From contig CALXJL010000032.1 of assembly GCA_944388615.1 (NCBI GenBank), forward strand, positions 1 through 15,776: 15,776 bases of DNA, read 5' to 3'. Position 1 is the first letter of the stretch. Each line of letters begins with the position of its first letter. A model generated the notes under the pieces. It saw only the letters and a list, made by a program, of their open reading frames with translations. It was not told the DNA's origin and searched no databases. A program made the position numbers and the translations under genes. Of the stretch, positions 9,072-15,574 are shown in pieces. The stretch comes from an uncultured Clostridia bacterium (GTDB lineage Bacteria > Bacillota > Clostridia > TANB77 > CAG-508).

Positions 9072-9161
9072 AGGAAATGAAGAAACCACAAACGTGGTTT
9101 GCCGAATTATATATGTAAAAACACATCAAACTCGTCAAAGTTTTCACAGATGTGTTTTTTT
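9072..9161 (+). ncRNA. Candidate type I antitoxin RNA, about 90 nt, convergent with the toxin gene
   Basis: Its limits are set by the TTGACT/TATAAT promoter and by the terminator at 9117-9161. The 5' part forms a perfect 7-bp hairpin (AAACCAC at 9083-9089, GTGGTTT at 9094-9100, loop AAAC). AAACCACA of this hairpin can pair with UGUGGUUU in the toxin leader (9314-9321). The 3' part is fully complementary to the toxin transcript downstream of its stop codon, in the shared terminator. The convergent genes, shared terminator and 5' contact resemble the plasmid par/Fst type I system and differ from simple overlap pairs. Not confirmed by expression data; the antitoxin role is inferred from layout. 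Confidence 0.65.
9117..9161. terminator. Bidirectional terminator shared by antitoxin RNA and toxin mRNA
   Basis: An 11-bp stem joins aaaaacacatc (9117-9127) and gatgtgttttt (9149-9159). A 21-base loop contains a further short stem (aaact/agttt). A T-run follows on the plus strand, and the A-run at 9117 gives a T-run on the minus strand. It therefore serves both convergent transcripts. Confidence 0.8.
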
Positions 9162-9169
9162 ATTGGTTT

Positions 9170-9289
9170 TTATTGTTTGCTAATAATTACAACTAAGGCT
9201 ATAACTAAGGCAAACGCAATGATAGTTACTGATACAAGACCAGCAAAAAGTAGTTTTATTATTAATAATAATGCTTTTATTTCTATCAT
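9170..9289 (-). CDS. Small hydrophobic peptide, candidate type I toxin
   Basis: 39 residues, of which positions 6-36 are almost all aliphatic (ALLLIIKLLFAGLVSVTI and on), with a single Lys at 12 and the polar tail SKQ. It is therefore a single membrane-spanning peptide. The start at 9289 is chosen because GGAGG (9298-9302) lies 8 bases upstream; a longer reading from an ATG 12 codons earlier would put that site inside the gene. Known toxins of the Fst, TxpA/BsrG and holin-like groups are of similar size and act on the membrane. I do not see their exact sequence motifs, so this may be a separate family. The opposing RNA, own promoter and hidden ribosome site support a toxin role. Alternatively it is an ordinary small membrane protein with antisense control. 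Confidence 0.7.
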   Translation of the reverse strand: MIEIKALLLIIKLLFAGLVSVTIIAFALVIALVVIISKQ

Positions 9290-9297
9290 ACGCCTCA

Positions 9298-9312
9298 CCT
9301 CCTTGTCGGAGG
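9298..9312 (-). promoter_or_regulatory. Hairpin hiding the toxin ribosome binding site
   Basis: In the toxin mRNA, CCUCC (9312-9308) can pair with the Shine-Dalgarno GGAGG (9302-9298) around a GACAA loop. GCCUC can alternatively pair with GAGGC just after the ribosome site. Either fold would hold translation down. A ribosome-site hairpin of this kind is known in fst mRNA. Confidence 0.6.
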
Positions 9313-9350
9313 CAAACCACATCTGCTTATTCTCATTTCCTATGTTCTTG

Positions 9351-9379
9351 ACTATACAACATTTTTTTCTAAAAAACAA
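9351..9379 (-). promoter_or_regulatory. Promoter of the candidate toxin gene
   Basis: On the minus strand, TTGTTT (9374-9379) and TATAGT (9351-9356) are 17 bases apart. Transcription would start near 9343, giving a leader of about 54 bases that begins like the antitoxin RNA (TAGGAAATGA). Confidence 0.65.
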
Positions 9380-9426
9380 GCGAACAATCTAAAAAAATTC
9401 GTTTTTTTTCTATTTATTGTTTGCCT

Positions 9427-9525
9427 TTTTCAATAATTTTTCTCCTTTTTTCTACAAGTAAAATATGACATTTTTTTAGCATATTTTTCAGAAATATTAC
9501 TTTTATATTACCATTATATTATATT
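9427..9525. repeat. 99-base direct repeat, right copy
   Basis: This is the second copy of 8676-8774, with two mismatches and the same orientation. It ends 48 bases before the toxin -35 box on one side and lies 92 bases from the start of the 9617 gene on the other. The 652 bases between the copies hold the toxin-antitoxin locus and the 8864-9001 remnant. Confidence 0.9.
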
Positions 9526-9547
9526 TTACAAAATCCTCTTAAAATAC

Positions 9548-9576
9548 TTGATTTTTCCACTTTTTCAAACTATAAT
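9548..9576 (+). promoter_or_regulatory. Promoter of the 9617 gene
   Basis: TTGATT (9548-9553) and TATAAT (9571-9576) are 17 bases apart, with a predicted start near 9583. AAGGGAGG (9598-9605) precedes the ATG at 9617. Confidence 0.75.
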
Positions 9577-9616
9577 AAAATTATATAATTTACACTAAAG
9601 GGAGGCTGATTAACAC

Positions 9617-10588
9617 ATGAGAAAATCTAGTTCAATAGAAAAAATTTCTGAAAAATTGGACTCAGAGGAAACTACAAAAGTAACCAAAAGTTCTAGAGTA
9701 AAAAGGGTTGAAAATCTGGACTCAGAAGAAACTGTAAAAACAACTTCTACAAAATCAACTAAGCGTTCTAGAGCAAAAAAAGCTGAAAATATTTTTAATT
9801 TAACATTAAATAATGATGAAAATTTGTTAGAAATTACTTTAAACGAAAACACTTATGATATATATGTGTCAAATAATGAATATCACTTGTTTTTAGGAAA
9901 AGATGCATCATCTTTTTCTAGTACACAGCAGAATTTAAGGCTTGTAAATAAATCTATAAGTTTAACGATATTAAAAAACGACAATACTTTCACAATTTCT
10001 ACAAATTGCAATATAGATTTTTCAGACAATATTAAGTTGTCTAATTTTTCTAAAAGTGGTGACATTATAAGTTTTAATATAAATAATCCTTTTAGAATAT
10101 ATTCTGAATCAGATAAGGTATCTTTAACAAATGAAACTTATTCAAATAATAATATTTTAACAAACGTCTCAATCCCTTCAGATTCTAACGATACACTTAT
10201 TATTTCTGAAGAAGATAGTAAAGTTTATTTGCCATATACATCTGAAGAAGTTATGAAAAAGTTCGAAGTTAACCCTACTAAATACGATTCAGTAACAGAT
10301 CTAATAGAAAAAGAATACATATTGCCTAATACACTATTCAAACATCCTGTACGCGCTAGATTTAGAGAAGCATATAAACTAATGAGATTAAAAGAACATT
10401 CATCTTTTTTAGCAGCTCTAGAACTTGCAATAGAGCTAATGTTCGAATCACACTTGAACCCAGCAATAATAACAGCTTGCAAAAGCTTACAAGAACTAGA
10501 CATATACCTAGACTGCTTAGACGATAACGAACTAGACAAATTCAAATGCTTTAAAATAGTATACAAAACATTACCAATGACAGTATAA
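9617..10588 (+). CDS. Unrecognised 323-residue protein with a Lys/Ser/Thr-rich repeated N-terminus
   Basis: ATG at 9617 follows AAGGGAGG by 11 bases and a clear promoter. There is no signal peptide or membrane segment, so it is probably cytoplasmic. Residues 14-33 and 34-58 are two versions of a basic, disordered-looking unit (LDSEETxK ... SRxKxxEN), 60 bases apart in the DNA. Residues about 60-200 alternate hydrophobic and polar residues rich in Asn and Ser, suggesting beta structure. Residues 203-323 form a separate, more conserved-looking helical part (VYLPYTSEEVMKKF, FKHPVRARFREAYKLM, LNPAIITACKSLQELDIYLD). I have a faint impression of similar C-termini in Clostridia hypothetical proteins but cannot name a family. 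It stands alone, with its own promoter and a strong terminator. The basic tail could bind nucleic acid; that is a guess. Confidence 0.85.
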   Translation: MRKSSSIEKISEKLDSEETTKVTKSSRVKRVENLDSEETVKTTSTKSTKRSRAKKAENIFNLTLNNDENLLEITLNENTYDIYVSNNEYHLFLGKDASSFSSTQQNLRLVNKSISLTILKNDNTFTISTNCNIDFSDNIKLSNFSKSGDIISFNINNPFRIYSESDKVSLTNETYSNNNILTNVSIPSDSNDTLIISEEDSKVYLPYTSEEVMKKFEVNPTKYDSVTDLIEKEYILPNTLFKHPVRARFREAYKLMRLKEHSSFLAALELAIELMFESHLNPAIITACKSLQELDIYLDCLDDNELDKFKCFKIVYKTLPMTV

Positions 10589-10612
10589 TGAGCTATCGCT
10601 ACAGGTACTTTT

Positions 10613-10669
10613 CCCACAAAAAAACTTAAGATTTTATACTAAAAATAAAATCTTAAGTTTTTTTGTGGG
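10613..10669. terminator. Bidirectional terminator with a perfect 25-bp stem
   Basis: Arms 10613-10637 and 10645-10669 are perfect reverse complements around the 7-base loop actaaaa. Each arm carries an A7 or T7 run. The hairpin lies 25 bases after the 9617 gene stop and 25 bases after the convergent ATPase gene stop, so it ends both transcripts. Confidence 0.9.
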
Positions 10670-10693
10670 CTCTAGCACATTTTATTTCTATAA

Positions 10694-11887
10694 TCATTTT
10701 TCTAATAACCAATCTATAATGTTTTTGTGAATTATACCATCTCTAGAAAAATTTACTCTATCCAAAGAAAGAACATATTTAGGGTAATTATCTTCTATTT
10801 CTTTAAATGCTCCAAATTCTCTATTTTGAACTTTATCACTTTCCAATAAATACGCTACTTGAAAGTATAATTTTTCTTCTGTTTTTGTTGCAATAAAGTC
10901 AATTTCACCATTTTTTGTTTTTCCAATATATACATCATATCCTCTCTCCAACAACTCATTATATACAACATTTTCAATTGCAAAGCATTTGTTTATCTCA
11001 AAATTATTGTTTTTTATTTGAGCTATTCCTAAATCTGTCATATAGTATTTGTTTAAAGTCTTCAAAATTGCTTTTCCATGAATATCGTACCTATATATTT
11101 TTTTTATTATTAATGCTTTGCATAATGCATCTAGATACATATATAATGTTTCAGTTGATATAGATTTTCCTTCGCTCTTCAAAAAGTTTATAACATTTTC
11201 CGCAGAAAATTGACGCCCAGTGATGTCTACAATATATTGTAGTAATAAATCAAATAAAACTGTGTCCTTTAATCCCAATCTTTCTACCACATCTCTTAAT
11301 ATAATTGAATCAAATACACTATGAAGATAATCTTTTATATTAGTTTCATCTGTAAATTGTGTTCTATTAGGAAGTCCTCCCCATTTAACAAAATCCCAGA
11401 AAGTTTCTTCAGATTTTGCTTCTTTTCCTGTTAGTTCTATAAATTCTTTATAACTTAATGGATAAATATTAAATAATACATATCTACCAGATAGAACAGT
11501 TGATAATTCATTTGATAGTAATTTACTATTAGAGCCTGTAATAAAAATACTTATATTATCTATGGATGCTCTTAGTGAATTTATTACATCTTCAAATTTT
11601 TCTACTTTTTGAATTTCATCTAAAAAGACGTAGTATTTTTTATCATCTACTATTTTTTCTTTAATATATGTATTTAATTTTTTATAATCTTGCAACTCCT
11701 CAAATTCTATAAACTCAAAGTTCACATATAGAATATGCTTTTCATCGATCCCTTTTTCTTTTAGTTCATTCATTATTTGTTTTAATATTACAGATTTTCC
11801 ACATCTTCTTATTCCAACCAATATTTTCACAAGGTCACTATCGTAAAAACCTCTTATTCTAGATAAATACATTTCTCTTTTTAACAT
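10694..11887 (-). CDS. AAA_14/DUF4143 family ATPase
   Basis: 397 residues, the usual size for this family. Walker A is GIRRCGKS (25-32), Walker B is YYVFLDE (85-91, catalytic D90 and E91), and a sensor segment IFITGSNS (114-121) is followed by LSGR (132-135). The C-terminal DUF4143 part has the E305 ... E328-I-D330 ... Q343-V pattern of a PD-(D/E)xK-like fold (ENVVYNELLERGYDVY, GEIDFIA, YFQVAY). Such ATPases are common single genes in bacteria and archaea and often vary between strains. Their substrate is not established, so no pathway can be assigned. All key ATPase residues are present. It stands alone between its own promoter and the shared terminator. It ends in TGA, while Trp is TGG. The ribosome site is weak (AGGTGA). 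Confidence 0.93.
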   Translation of the reverse strand: MLKREMYLSRIRGFYDSDLVKILVGIRRCGKSVILKQIMNELKEKGIDEKHILYVNFEFIEFEELQDYKKLNTYIKEKIVDDKKYYVFLDEIQKVEKFEDVINSLRASIDNISIFITGSNSKLLSNELSTVLSGRYVLFNIYPLSYKEFIELTGKEAKSEETFWDFVKWGGLPNRTQFTDETNIKDYLHSVFDSIILRDVVERLGLKDTVLFDLLLQYIVDITGRQFSAENVINFLKSEGKSISTETLYMYLDALCKALIIKKIYRYDIHGKAILKTLNKYYMTDLGIAQIKNNNFEINKCFAIENVVYNELLERGYDVYIGKTKNGEIDFIATKTEEKLYFQVAYLLESDKVQNREFGAFKEIEDNYPKYVLSLDRVNFSRDGIIHKNIIDWLLEK

Positions 11888-11904
11888 TTACATCACCTAT
11901 ACTA

Positions 11905-11933
11905 ATTATAGAGCAATATTGATTTCATGTCAA
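11905..11933 (-). promoter_or_regulatory. Fully consensus promoter of the ATPase gene
   Basis: TTGACA (11928-11933) and TATAAT (11905-11910) lie 17 bases apart on the minus strand, matching sigma-A consensus at every position. Transcription would begin near 11898, only about 11 bases before the ATG. Confidence 0.85.
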
Positions 11934-11934
11934 G

Positions 11935-11982
11935 TTATTTCGATAAAGCGAAATAGCTTTCTGTTTTTACTAACTTATTTCG
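11935..11982. promoter_or_regulatory. Possible operator: TTATTTCG repeats upstream of the ATPase promoter
   Basis: TATTTCG (11936-11942) and CGAAATA (11949-11955) form an inverted pair with a 6-base gap, and TTATTTCG recurs at 11975-11982. The elements start two bases upstream of the -35 box. A very strong promoter with adjacent symmetric repeats suggests a repressor or activator site, but the pair could equally be a weak hairpin ending the upstream operon. The rest of 11983-12079 shows nothing I can name. Confidence 0.35.
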
Positions 11983-12079
11983 CATTGTAGAATTTTTTAA
12001 TTCTTGCTTTTTTATTTTCCATTCAAAACCAAAATCGCTTCTTTTTATTTTGTACATTTTTGTTAATGAAGTCACAATT

Positions 12080-12685
12080 TTATCCATCTCTCAACTTCTT
12101 TATTTCATATTTTTTTCTTTCTATTTTTCTAATTTCTTTTCTTTTTTCTTTTTTATTTTTTAAAATGATGAAAATACATATAATAATTACACAACAAATT
12201 AACCCATTGTTTTTTTGTAGTTCTTCTGCAATTTTTCCTATTTTTGGTATTTTTAAAATTAGTTTCCCATATATTTCACTATATGTTACTAACTCGTCAT
12301 CAGGTATTTCGTTGTTATCTCCTTTTGTTTTATATTTTCTTTGTCCCTCGTCATCTACAACCCAAATTACTCTATGTGTGTCTATTACTCCATTCTTATT
12401 AAATGTTATAATATCTCCTTGTTTTATATCTTGATTACTTACTTTTTTTATTACTATCATATCATTTATATTTAATGTTGGAGTCATACTTCCAGATATT
12501 ATATTTAGAACAGAAACACCAGCAAAATTTGGCAATTCATTATTCCCCTGAATCCTCTGATACAGCATTACAGAATTAACGAAAAACAATAACAATAATA
12601 TTATTAATACTATTATTGTTATTATCTTCTTAACTCTTTTTTCTATTCTAATCATTCTACTAATTTGTTCTACCTGATATTTCAA
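12080..12685 (-). CDS. sipW: SipW-type signal peptidase I (S26B, ER/archaeal type)
   Basis: 201 residues. An N-terminal membrane segment (about 21-36, IITIIVLIILLLLFFV) is followed by the catalytic region facing outside. SGSMTPTL (64-71) carries nucleophile S66. DTHRVI (102-107) has His104 where bacterial P-type enzymes have Lys, which marks the ER/SipW type. KGDNNEIPDD (121-130) supplies the acidic residues. A second membrane segment (about 160-178) and a highly basic tail follow. SipW enzymes cleave secreted matrix or surface proteins such as TasA in Bacillus. The gene starts 10 bases after the 530-residue gene, probably in one operon; likely substrates are encoded at 14505 and 15575. The start is a TTG at 12685 preceded by AGGATGG; the next in-frame ATG, 10 codons on, lacks a ribosome site at proper distance, so the start is less sure than the identity. 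Confidence 0.92.
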   Translation of the reverse strand: MKYQVEQISRMIRIEKRVKKIITIIVLIILLLLFFVNSVMLYQRIQGNNELPNFAGVSVLNIISGSMTPTLNINDMIVIKKVSNQDIKQGDIITFNKNGVIDTHRVIWVVDDEGQRKYKTKGDNNEIPDDELVTYSEIYGKLILKIPKIGKIAEELQKNNGLICCVIIICIFIILKNKKEKRKEIRKIERKKYEIKKLRDG

Positions 12686-12695
12686 TTTTCCATCC

Positions 12696-14288
12696 TTATT
12701 CTTTTAATAAATTATTTGCCTTATACATAAATTCTATATCATCTATAGAAATTTGTGTATTTTCTATGTCTTTACTAATTACTATAGTATTAACAGTATT
12801 AATAATACTATCTAGGTTTGCTTCATTAAGATCCTCTTTATTAACATTCAACCCAAATAATTTATATTTGTCCTTTATTATTATTCCTATATCTTTTTCT
12901 TCTGTTATATTGATATTATTTATTACTTCAAATCTTTTATTTTTAATAAATTCTTTTAATTTATCAATCAATTTATTTATATCTGATTCAACAATTTCCG
13001 GAAAATGTTTTATTATATCTCTTGCTATAAAATTATAATATGATGCTGCAAAAAACAATATATCTAAAATTGATGATGCATCTGTTATTTTTTCTGATAT
13101 TGTCTTATTTATCATATCATCATCTAATTTTCTATATAAATCTCTTATTTCTAATATTTTATTATTTCTCTCAAGTGTTTGCATTTGTTTGTTACCATTT
13201 TTTCTCTTCCAGAAAAACATTTTATTTGTTTTCGTGTCGACATTTGCATTTAATTGGAATAATTTCTTTTCTGCTGCTGAAATTTCTTCTAATCTCACAT
13301 CATAATCGCTCTTTTTATTTTTTGTTTTATCCTGAGTCTTTTGTTTACCATATATTCTTTTTATATCTATTACTAAAAATTTATATTCATAAAACATTTT
13401 TAATTCTTGTAAATCATTACCTAATTTTCTTATATTTATATAAAATTCGTCATTTATTTTGGTATCATTTGCTTTCATTTTTAGACATAAACTATTTATA
13501 TTATCTTCTTTATAATCGTTAACTATAAGTTCACCATTTAAAAATCTATTAAGAATACTTCTTCCATCTTTAGACTTAATATCTTTTATTTGTGCTTTTA
13601 GCTCTTCAAACTTACTATTTAACTCTTTTTCTGACAAATTTAATTTCTCTAAAATACTTTCTTTTTCGAGTCTGAATGACTTTTCTATATTTTTTTCATT
13701 TTTATGATACAAATATCTAAAATTTAATGCAATATGTGTTATTATATCTGAACATTTTAAATAAAGTTTCTCAAAAGTAGATTTTATTTCTTCAGAATAC
13801 ACATTTCCCTTTTTTATTCCATTAAAAAACGCTTTCATATATTCATGTGCATATTCACTATAAACAAAATCATCAGCTGTTAATTTTATTTGTCTTTGCT
13901 CAAATCTTTTTATACACTCAAAAATATAGCCATTTACTGTTGATAAGTCCTTTTTATAAAACCCATTTATCCCATATACAAGCTTGTCTAGCTCCATTTT
14001 TTCATATGATGTTGTTATATCACTCATTATTAACCATGCACTATTCATATTGTCCAAATTTTCTTGTTGTTTTTGTATTTCTGGATTCTCCTGTATTTTG
14101 TCTATCTGCTGAAATCTTTTTTCAATTTCATTTATTATTTCTTCGTGCCAAGCTTCATATATTTTTTTTGTTTCTTCTATTTTGTCCAAAGTTTTTACAA
14201 TATTTTTTTTGTTATTTCTAGGAAGTAATGCCAACATTTCTTTATCTATATTTATTTTATCTTCTAACTTTTTTATAACATTATCCAT
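12696..14288 (-). CDS. Unrecognised 530-residue helical/coiled-coil protein in the signal peptidase operon
   Basis: The ATG at 14288 follows GGAGG by 10 bases and overlaps the stop of the 43-residue gene by one base. No signal peptide or membrane segment is visible, so the product is probably cytoplasmic. It is rich in Lys, Glu, Ile and Asn, with long helical stretches (about 1-80, 190-245 and 335-400) showing heptad-like hydrophobic spacing, for example ILEKLNLSEKELNSKFEELK. A short cluster, FFWKRKNG, interrupts the later helices. I see no nucleotide-binding loop, metal site or known domain. Tight coupling to the upstream small gene and the downstream SipW peptidase suggests that the three act together, perhaps in assembly or localisation of the exported neighbours; that is inference from position only. 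Confidence 0.85.
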   Translation of the reverse strand: MDNVIKKLEDKINIDKEMLALLPRNNKKNIVKTLDKIEETKKIYEAWHEEIINEIEKRFQQIDKIQENPEIQKQQENLDNMNSAWLIMSDITTSYEKMELDKLVYGINGFYKKDLSTVNGYIFECIKRFEQRQIKLTADDFVYSEYAHEYMKAFFNGIKKGNVYSEEIKSTFEKLYLKCSDIITHIALNFRYLYHKNEKNIEKSFRLEKESILEKLNLSEKELNSKFEELKAQIKDIKSKDGRSILNRFLNGELIVNDYKEDNINSLCLKMKANDTKINDEFYINIRKLGNDLQELKMFYEYKFLVIDIKRIYGKQKTQDKTKNKKSDYDVRLEEISAAEKKLFQLNANVDTKTNKMFFWKRKNGNKQMQTLERNNKILEIRDLYRKLDDDMINKTISEKITDASSILDILFFAASYYNFIARDIIKHFPEIVESDINKLIDKLKEFIKNKRFEVINNINITEEKDIGIIIKDKYKLFGLNVNKEDLNEANLDSIINTVNTIVISKDIENTQISIDDIEFMYKANNLLKE

Positions 14289-14419
14289 TATTTATTGTCC
14301 TCCATTTTTTGTGTTTTTCTGTAATCGTCATCTAGTTCTTTTATATATTTTTGTAATTTTTCTTCTATTTCAAATAACTCATCATATTGTAAATCTTTAA
14401 CATTATAAATTTCATTCAT
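14288..14419 (-). CDS. 43-residue acidic small protein opening the signal peptidase operon
   Basis: ATG at 14419 has GGAGG (14428-14432) 8 bases upstream, and the stop TAA overlaps the next ATG by one base. Both signs make it very likely real. The product is mostly one charged amphipathic helix (DELFEIEEKLQKYIKELDDD) without a membrane segment. It may bind the 530-residue coiled-coil protein encoded next. No family is recognised. A second ATG one codon downstream is less well spaced. Confidence 0.8.
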   Translation of the reverse strand: MNEIYNVKDLQYDELFEIEEKLQKYIKELDDDYRKTQKMEDNK

Positions 14420-14441
14420 TCTCTTTTCCTCCTACACATGT

Positions 14442-14471
14442 ATTATACTAGAAACTAATTTATTTTGTCTA
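14442..14471 (-). promoter_or_regulatory. Probable promoter of the three-gene signal peptidase operon
   Basis: TAGACA (14466-14471) and TATAAT (14442-14447) are 18 bases apart on the minus strand. The predicted start near 14435 leaves a very short leader running straight into the GGAGG. Read-through from the 14505 gene is also possible, because I see no clear hairpin terminator in the 85-base gap. Confidence 0.55.
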
Positions 14472-14504
14472 TATATTGTGATGAAAATGTTCCAAAACTT
14501 AAAT

Positions 14505-15557
14505 TTATGGAGCATTTACAATATCTTTTATAAATTTAAAATTAGCATTAATCACTTTACCTGTAGATGCTAAATTAACACAATCTGGGTCTTGTCCTTC
14601 AAGCCATAGATATGTTCTTACTTTTGTTATTCTATTAGATCTTATTCCAAAAGTTGTACTTCCATCAGTACATGTTAATGTTGCTTGCTGTGTTGTTTCA
14701 TGTGTTGAGGAATCTTGAGGAATTTTATTTGTAGTTACACTTCCAAAATATCCTGAACCTGTCTCTTCTACATTTTCAATTATTGCCCCAACTGCAGATG
14801 TTCGTAATCCATACGCAGGAATCTCCTGTGATGTTGATGTTACTCTTGAATCAGATTCTACGACATGCTGTGTATGTCTTAAATAGTTTGGTTCCCATAT
14901 TGCAGCAATATCATTAGAGCCTCCTGTTAAAGCCCTAACGCTTCCACCAGAAGCTGTTAATTCTGCTGTATTTGTGTTATATGCAATAAATCCAACTCTA
15001 GAACTTTCTGCAAGTCCTACATCATCTATTTCTGCGAATACAGATGATCCTGCATCTAAATATATTTGATCTATACTAGCCGGATTTTGTGTAGTGTCTT
15101 TCAAATAAAGATCAAAAACTAGATAAGGGTGATCCCTATTATACTCCTGTGTTAAATTGCCTTCATTGCATAATCTAATATTTTCTAATTTTTTCCCATC
15201 ATAATCACCTATTACCATATCAAAAAATCCATTTGATATAGTTCCAGTAGTAGATACAGGTATCAAAGTGTTTGGTATATAGTTGTTATTATCTCCTGCT
15301 CTTGCCTGATGACCTGTTCCAGCTGTTCCTAATAATTGATTCATATCTGTTATTTCTATCTTATCTGTCCATTCATCACCATTTAATGAGATCTCCAGTT
15401 TTTCAGAAACCTCTATTTTTACATTTAACCCTGTAATTTCTACATCCCTTTGAACTGATAACCATGCATATGTTGCAACAGCAAATATTATAAATAACAA
15501 TAATACAATTATAATTAATATTGTTTTTCTTAAACTTCTTTTTTCCTTTTTGCTCAT
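14505..15557 (-). CDS. Secreted or membrane-anchored protein, likely SipW substrate
   Basis: 350 residues. A basic start (MSKKEKRSLRK) leads into a hydrophobic segment (12-28) ending AVATYAW (26-32), close to the short signals of TasA/camelysin-type proteins that SipW cleaves. The body is Ser/Thr/Gly/Asn-rich and soluble-looking, and fits an extracellular domain. The C-terminal part has YLWLEGQDPDCVN (316-328) followed by an INANFKF strand. A matching WIEGDDPDC segment is in the preceding partial gene, 17 bases upstream. No sortase signal is visible. I do not know a function. A surface or fibre component is plausible because of the signal and the peptidase gene nearby. AAGGAAA before the ATG at 15557 is a modest ribosome site. 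Confidence 0.85.
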   Translation of the reverse strand: MSKKEKRSLRKTILIIIVLLLFIIFAVATYAWLSVQRDVEITGLNVKIEVSEKLEISLNGDEWTDKIEITDMNQLLGTAGTGHQARAGDNNNYIPNTLIPVSTTGTISNGFFDMVIGDYDGKKLENIRLCNEGNLTQEYNRDHPYLVFDLYLKDTTQNPASIDQIYLDAGSSVFAEIDDVGLAESSRVGFIAYNTNTAELTASGGSVRALTGGSNDIAAIWEPNYLRHTQHVVESDSRVTSTSQEIPAYGLRTSAVGAIIENVEETGSGYFGSVTTNKIPQDSSTHETTQQATLTCTDGSTTFGIRSNRITKVRTYLWLEGQDPDCVNLASTGKVINANFKFIKDIVNAP

Positions 15558-15574
15558 ATTAAATTTCCTTTTTA

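Larger units (their letters stand above)
9071..9342. repeat. Imperfect inverted repeats at the two ends of the toxin-antitoxin locus
   Basis: The left arm (9071-9103, plus) reads TAGGAAATGA, 13 bases, GTGGTTTGCC. The right arm (9342-9311, minus) reads TAGGAAATGA, 12 bases, GTGGTTTGCC. Both arms begin just downstream of the -10 boxes, so the two convergent RNAs share nearly the same 5' leader. Confidence 0.8.

Noticed and set aside
9099..9392. 97-codon plus-strand frame across the toxin locus
   Set aside because: It begins with TTG without a ribosome site and crosses the terminator at 9117-9161 and the toxin gene on the other strand. The promoters and hairpins fit the toxin-antitoxin reading better.
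9371..9412. Weak hairpin with a T-run (AGCGAA/TTCGTT) as a plus-strand terminator
   Set aside because: It has only about six pairs with one G-T, no plus-strand gene reads into it, and the bases overlap the toxin -35 region.
8676..9525. The 99-base repeats as target-site duplications of an insertion sequence
   Set aside because: They are far too long for a target duplication, and no transposase or proper terminal inverted repeats lie at the borders.
9610..10617. Minus-strand frames opposite the 323-residue gene
   Set aside because: They overlap a gene with a clear promoter, ribosome site and terminator, have no start signals of their own, and the last one runs into the bidirectional terminator.
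12060..14400. Plus-strand frames opposite the peptidase operon
   Set aside because: They are Phe/Leu/Ile-rich antisense shadows of AT-rich genes without ribosome sites.
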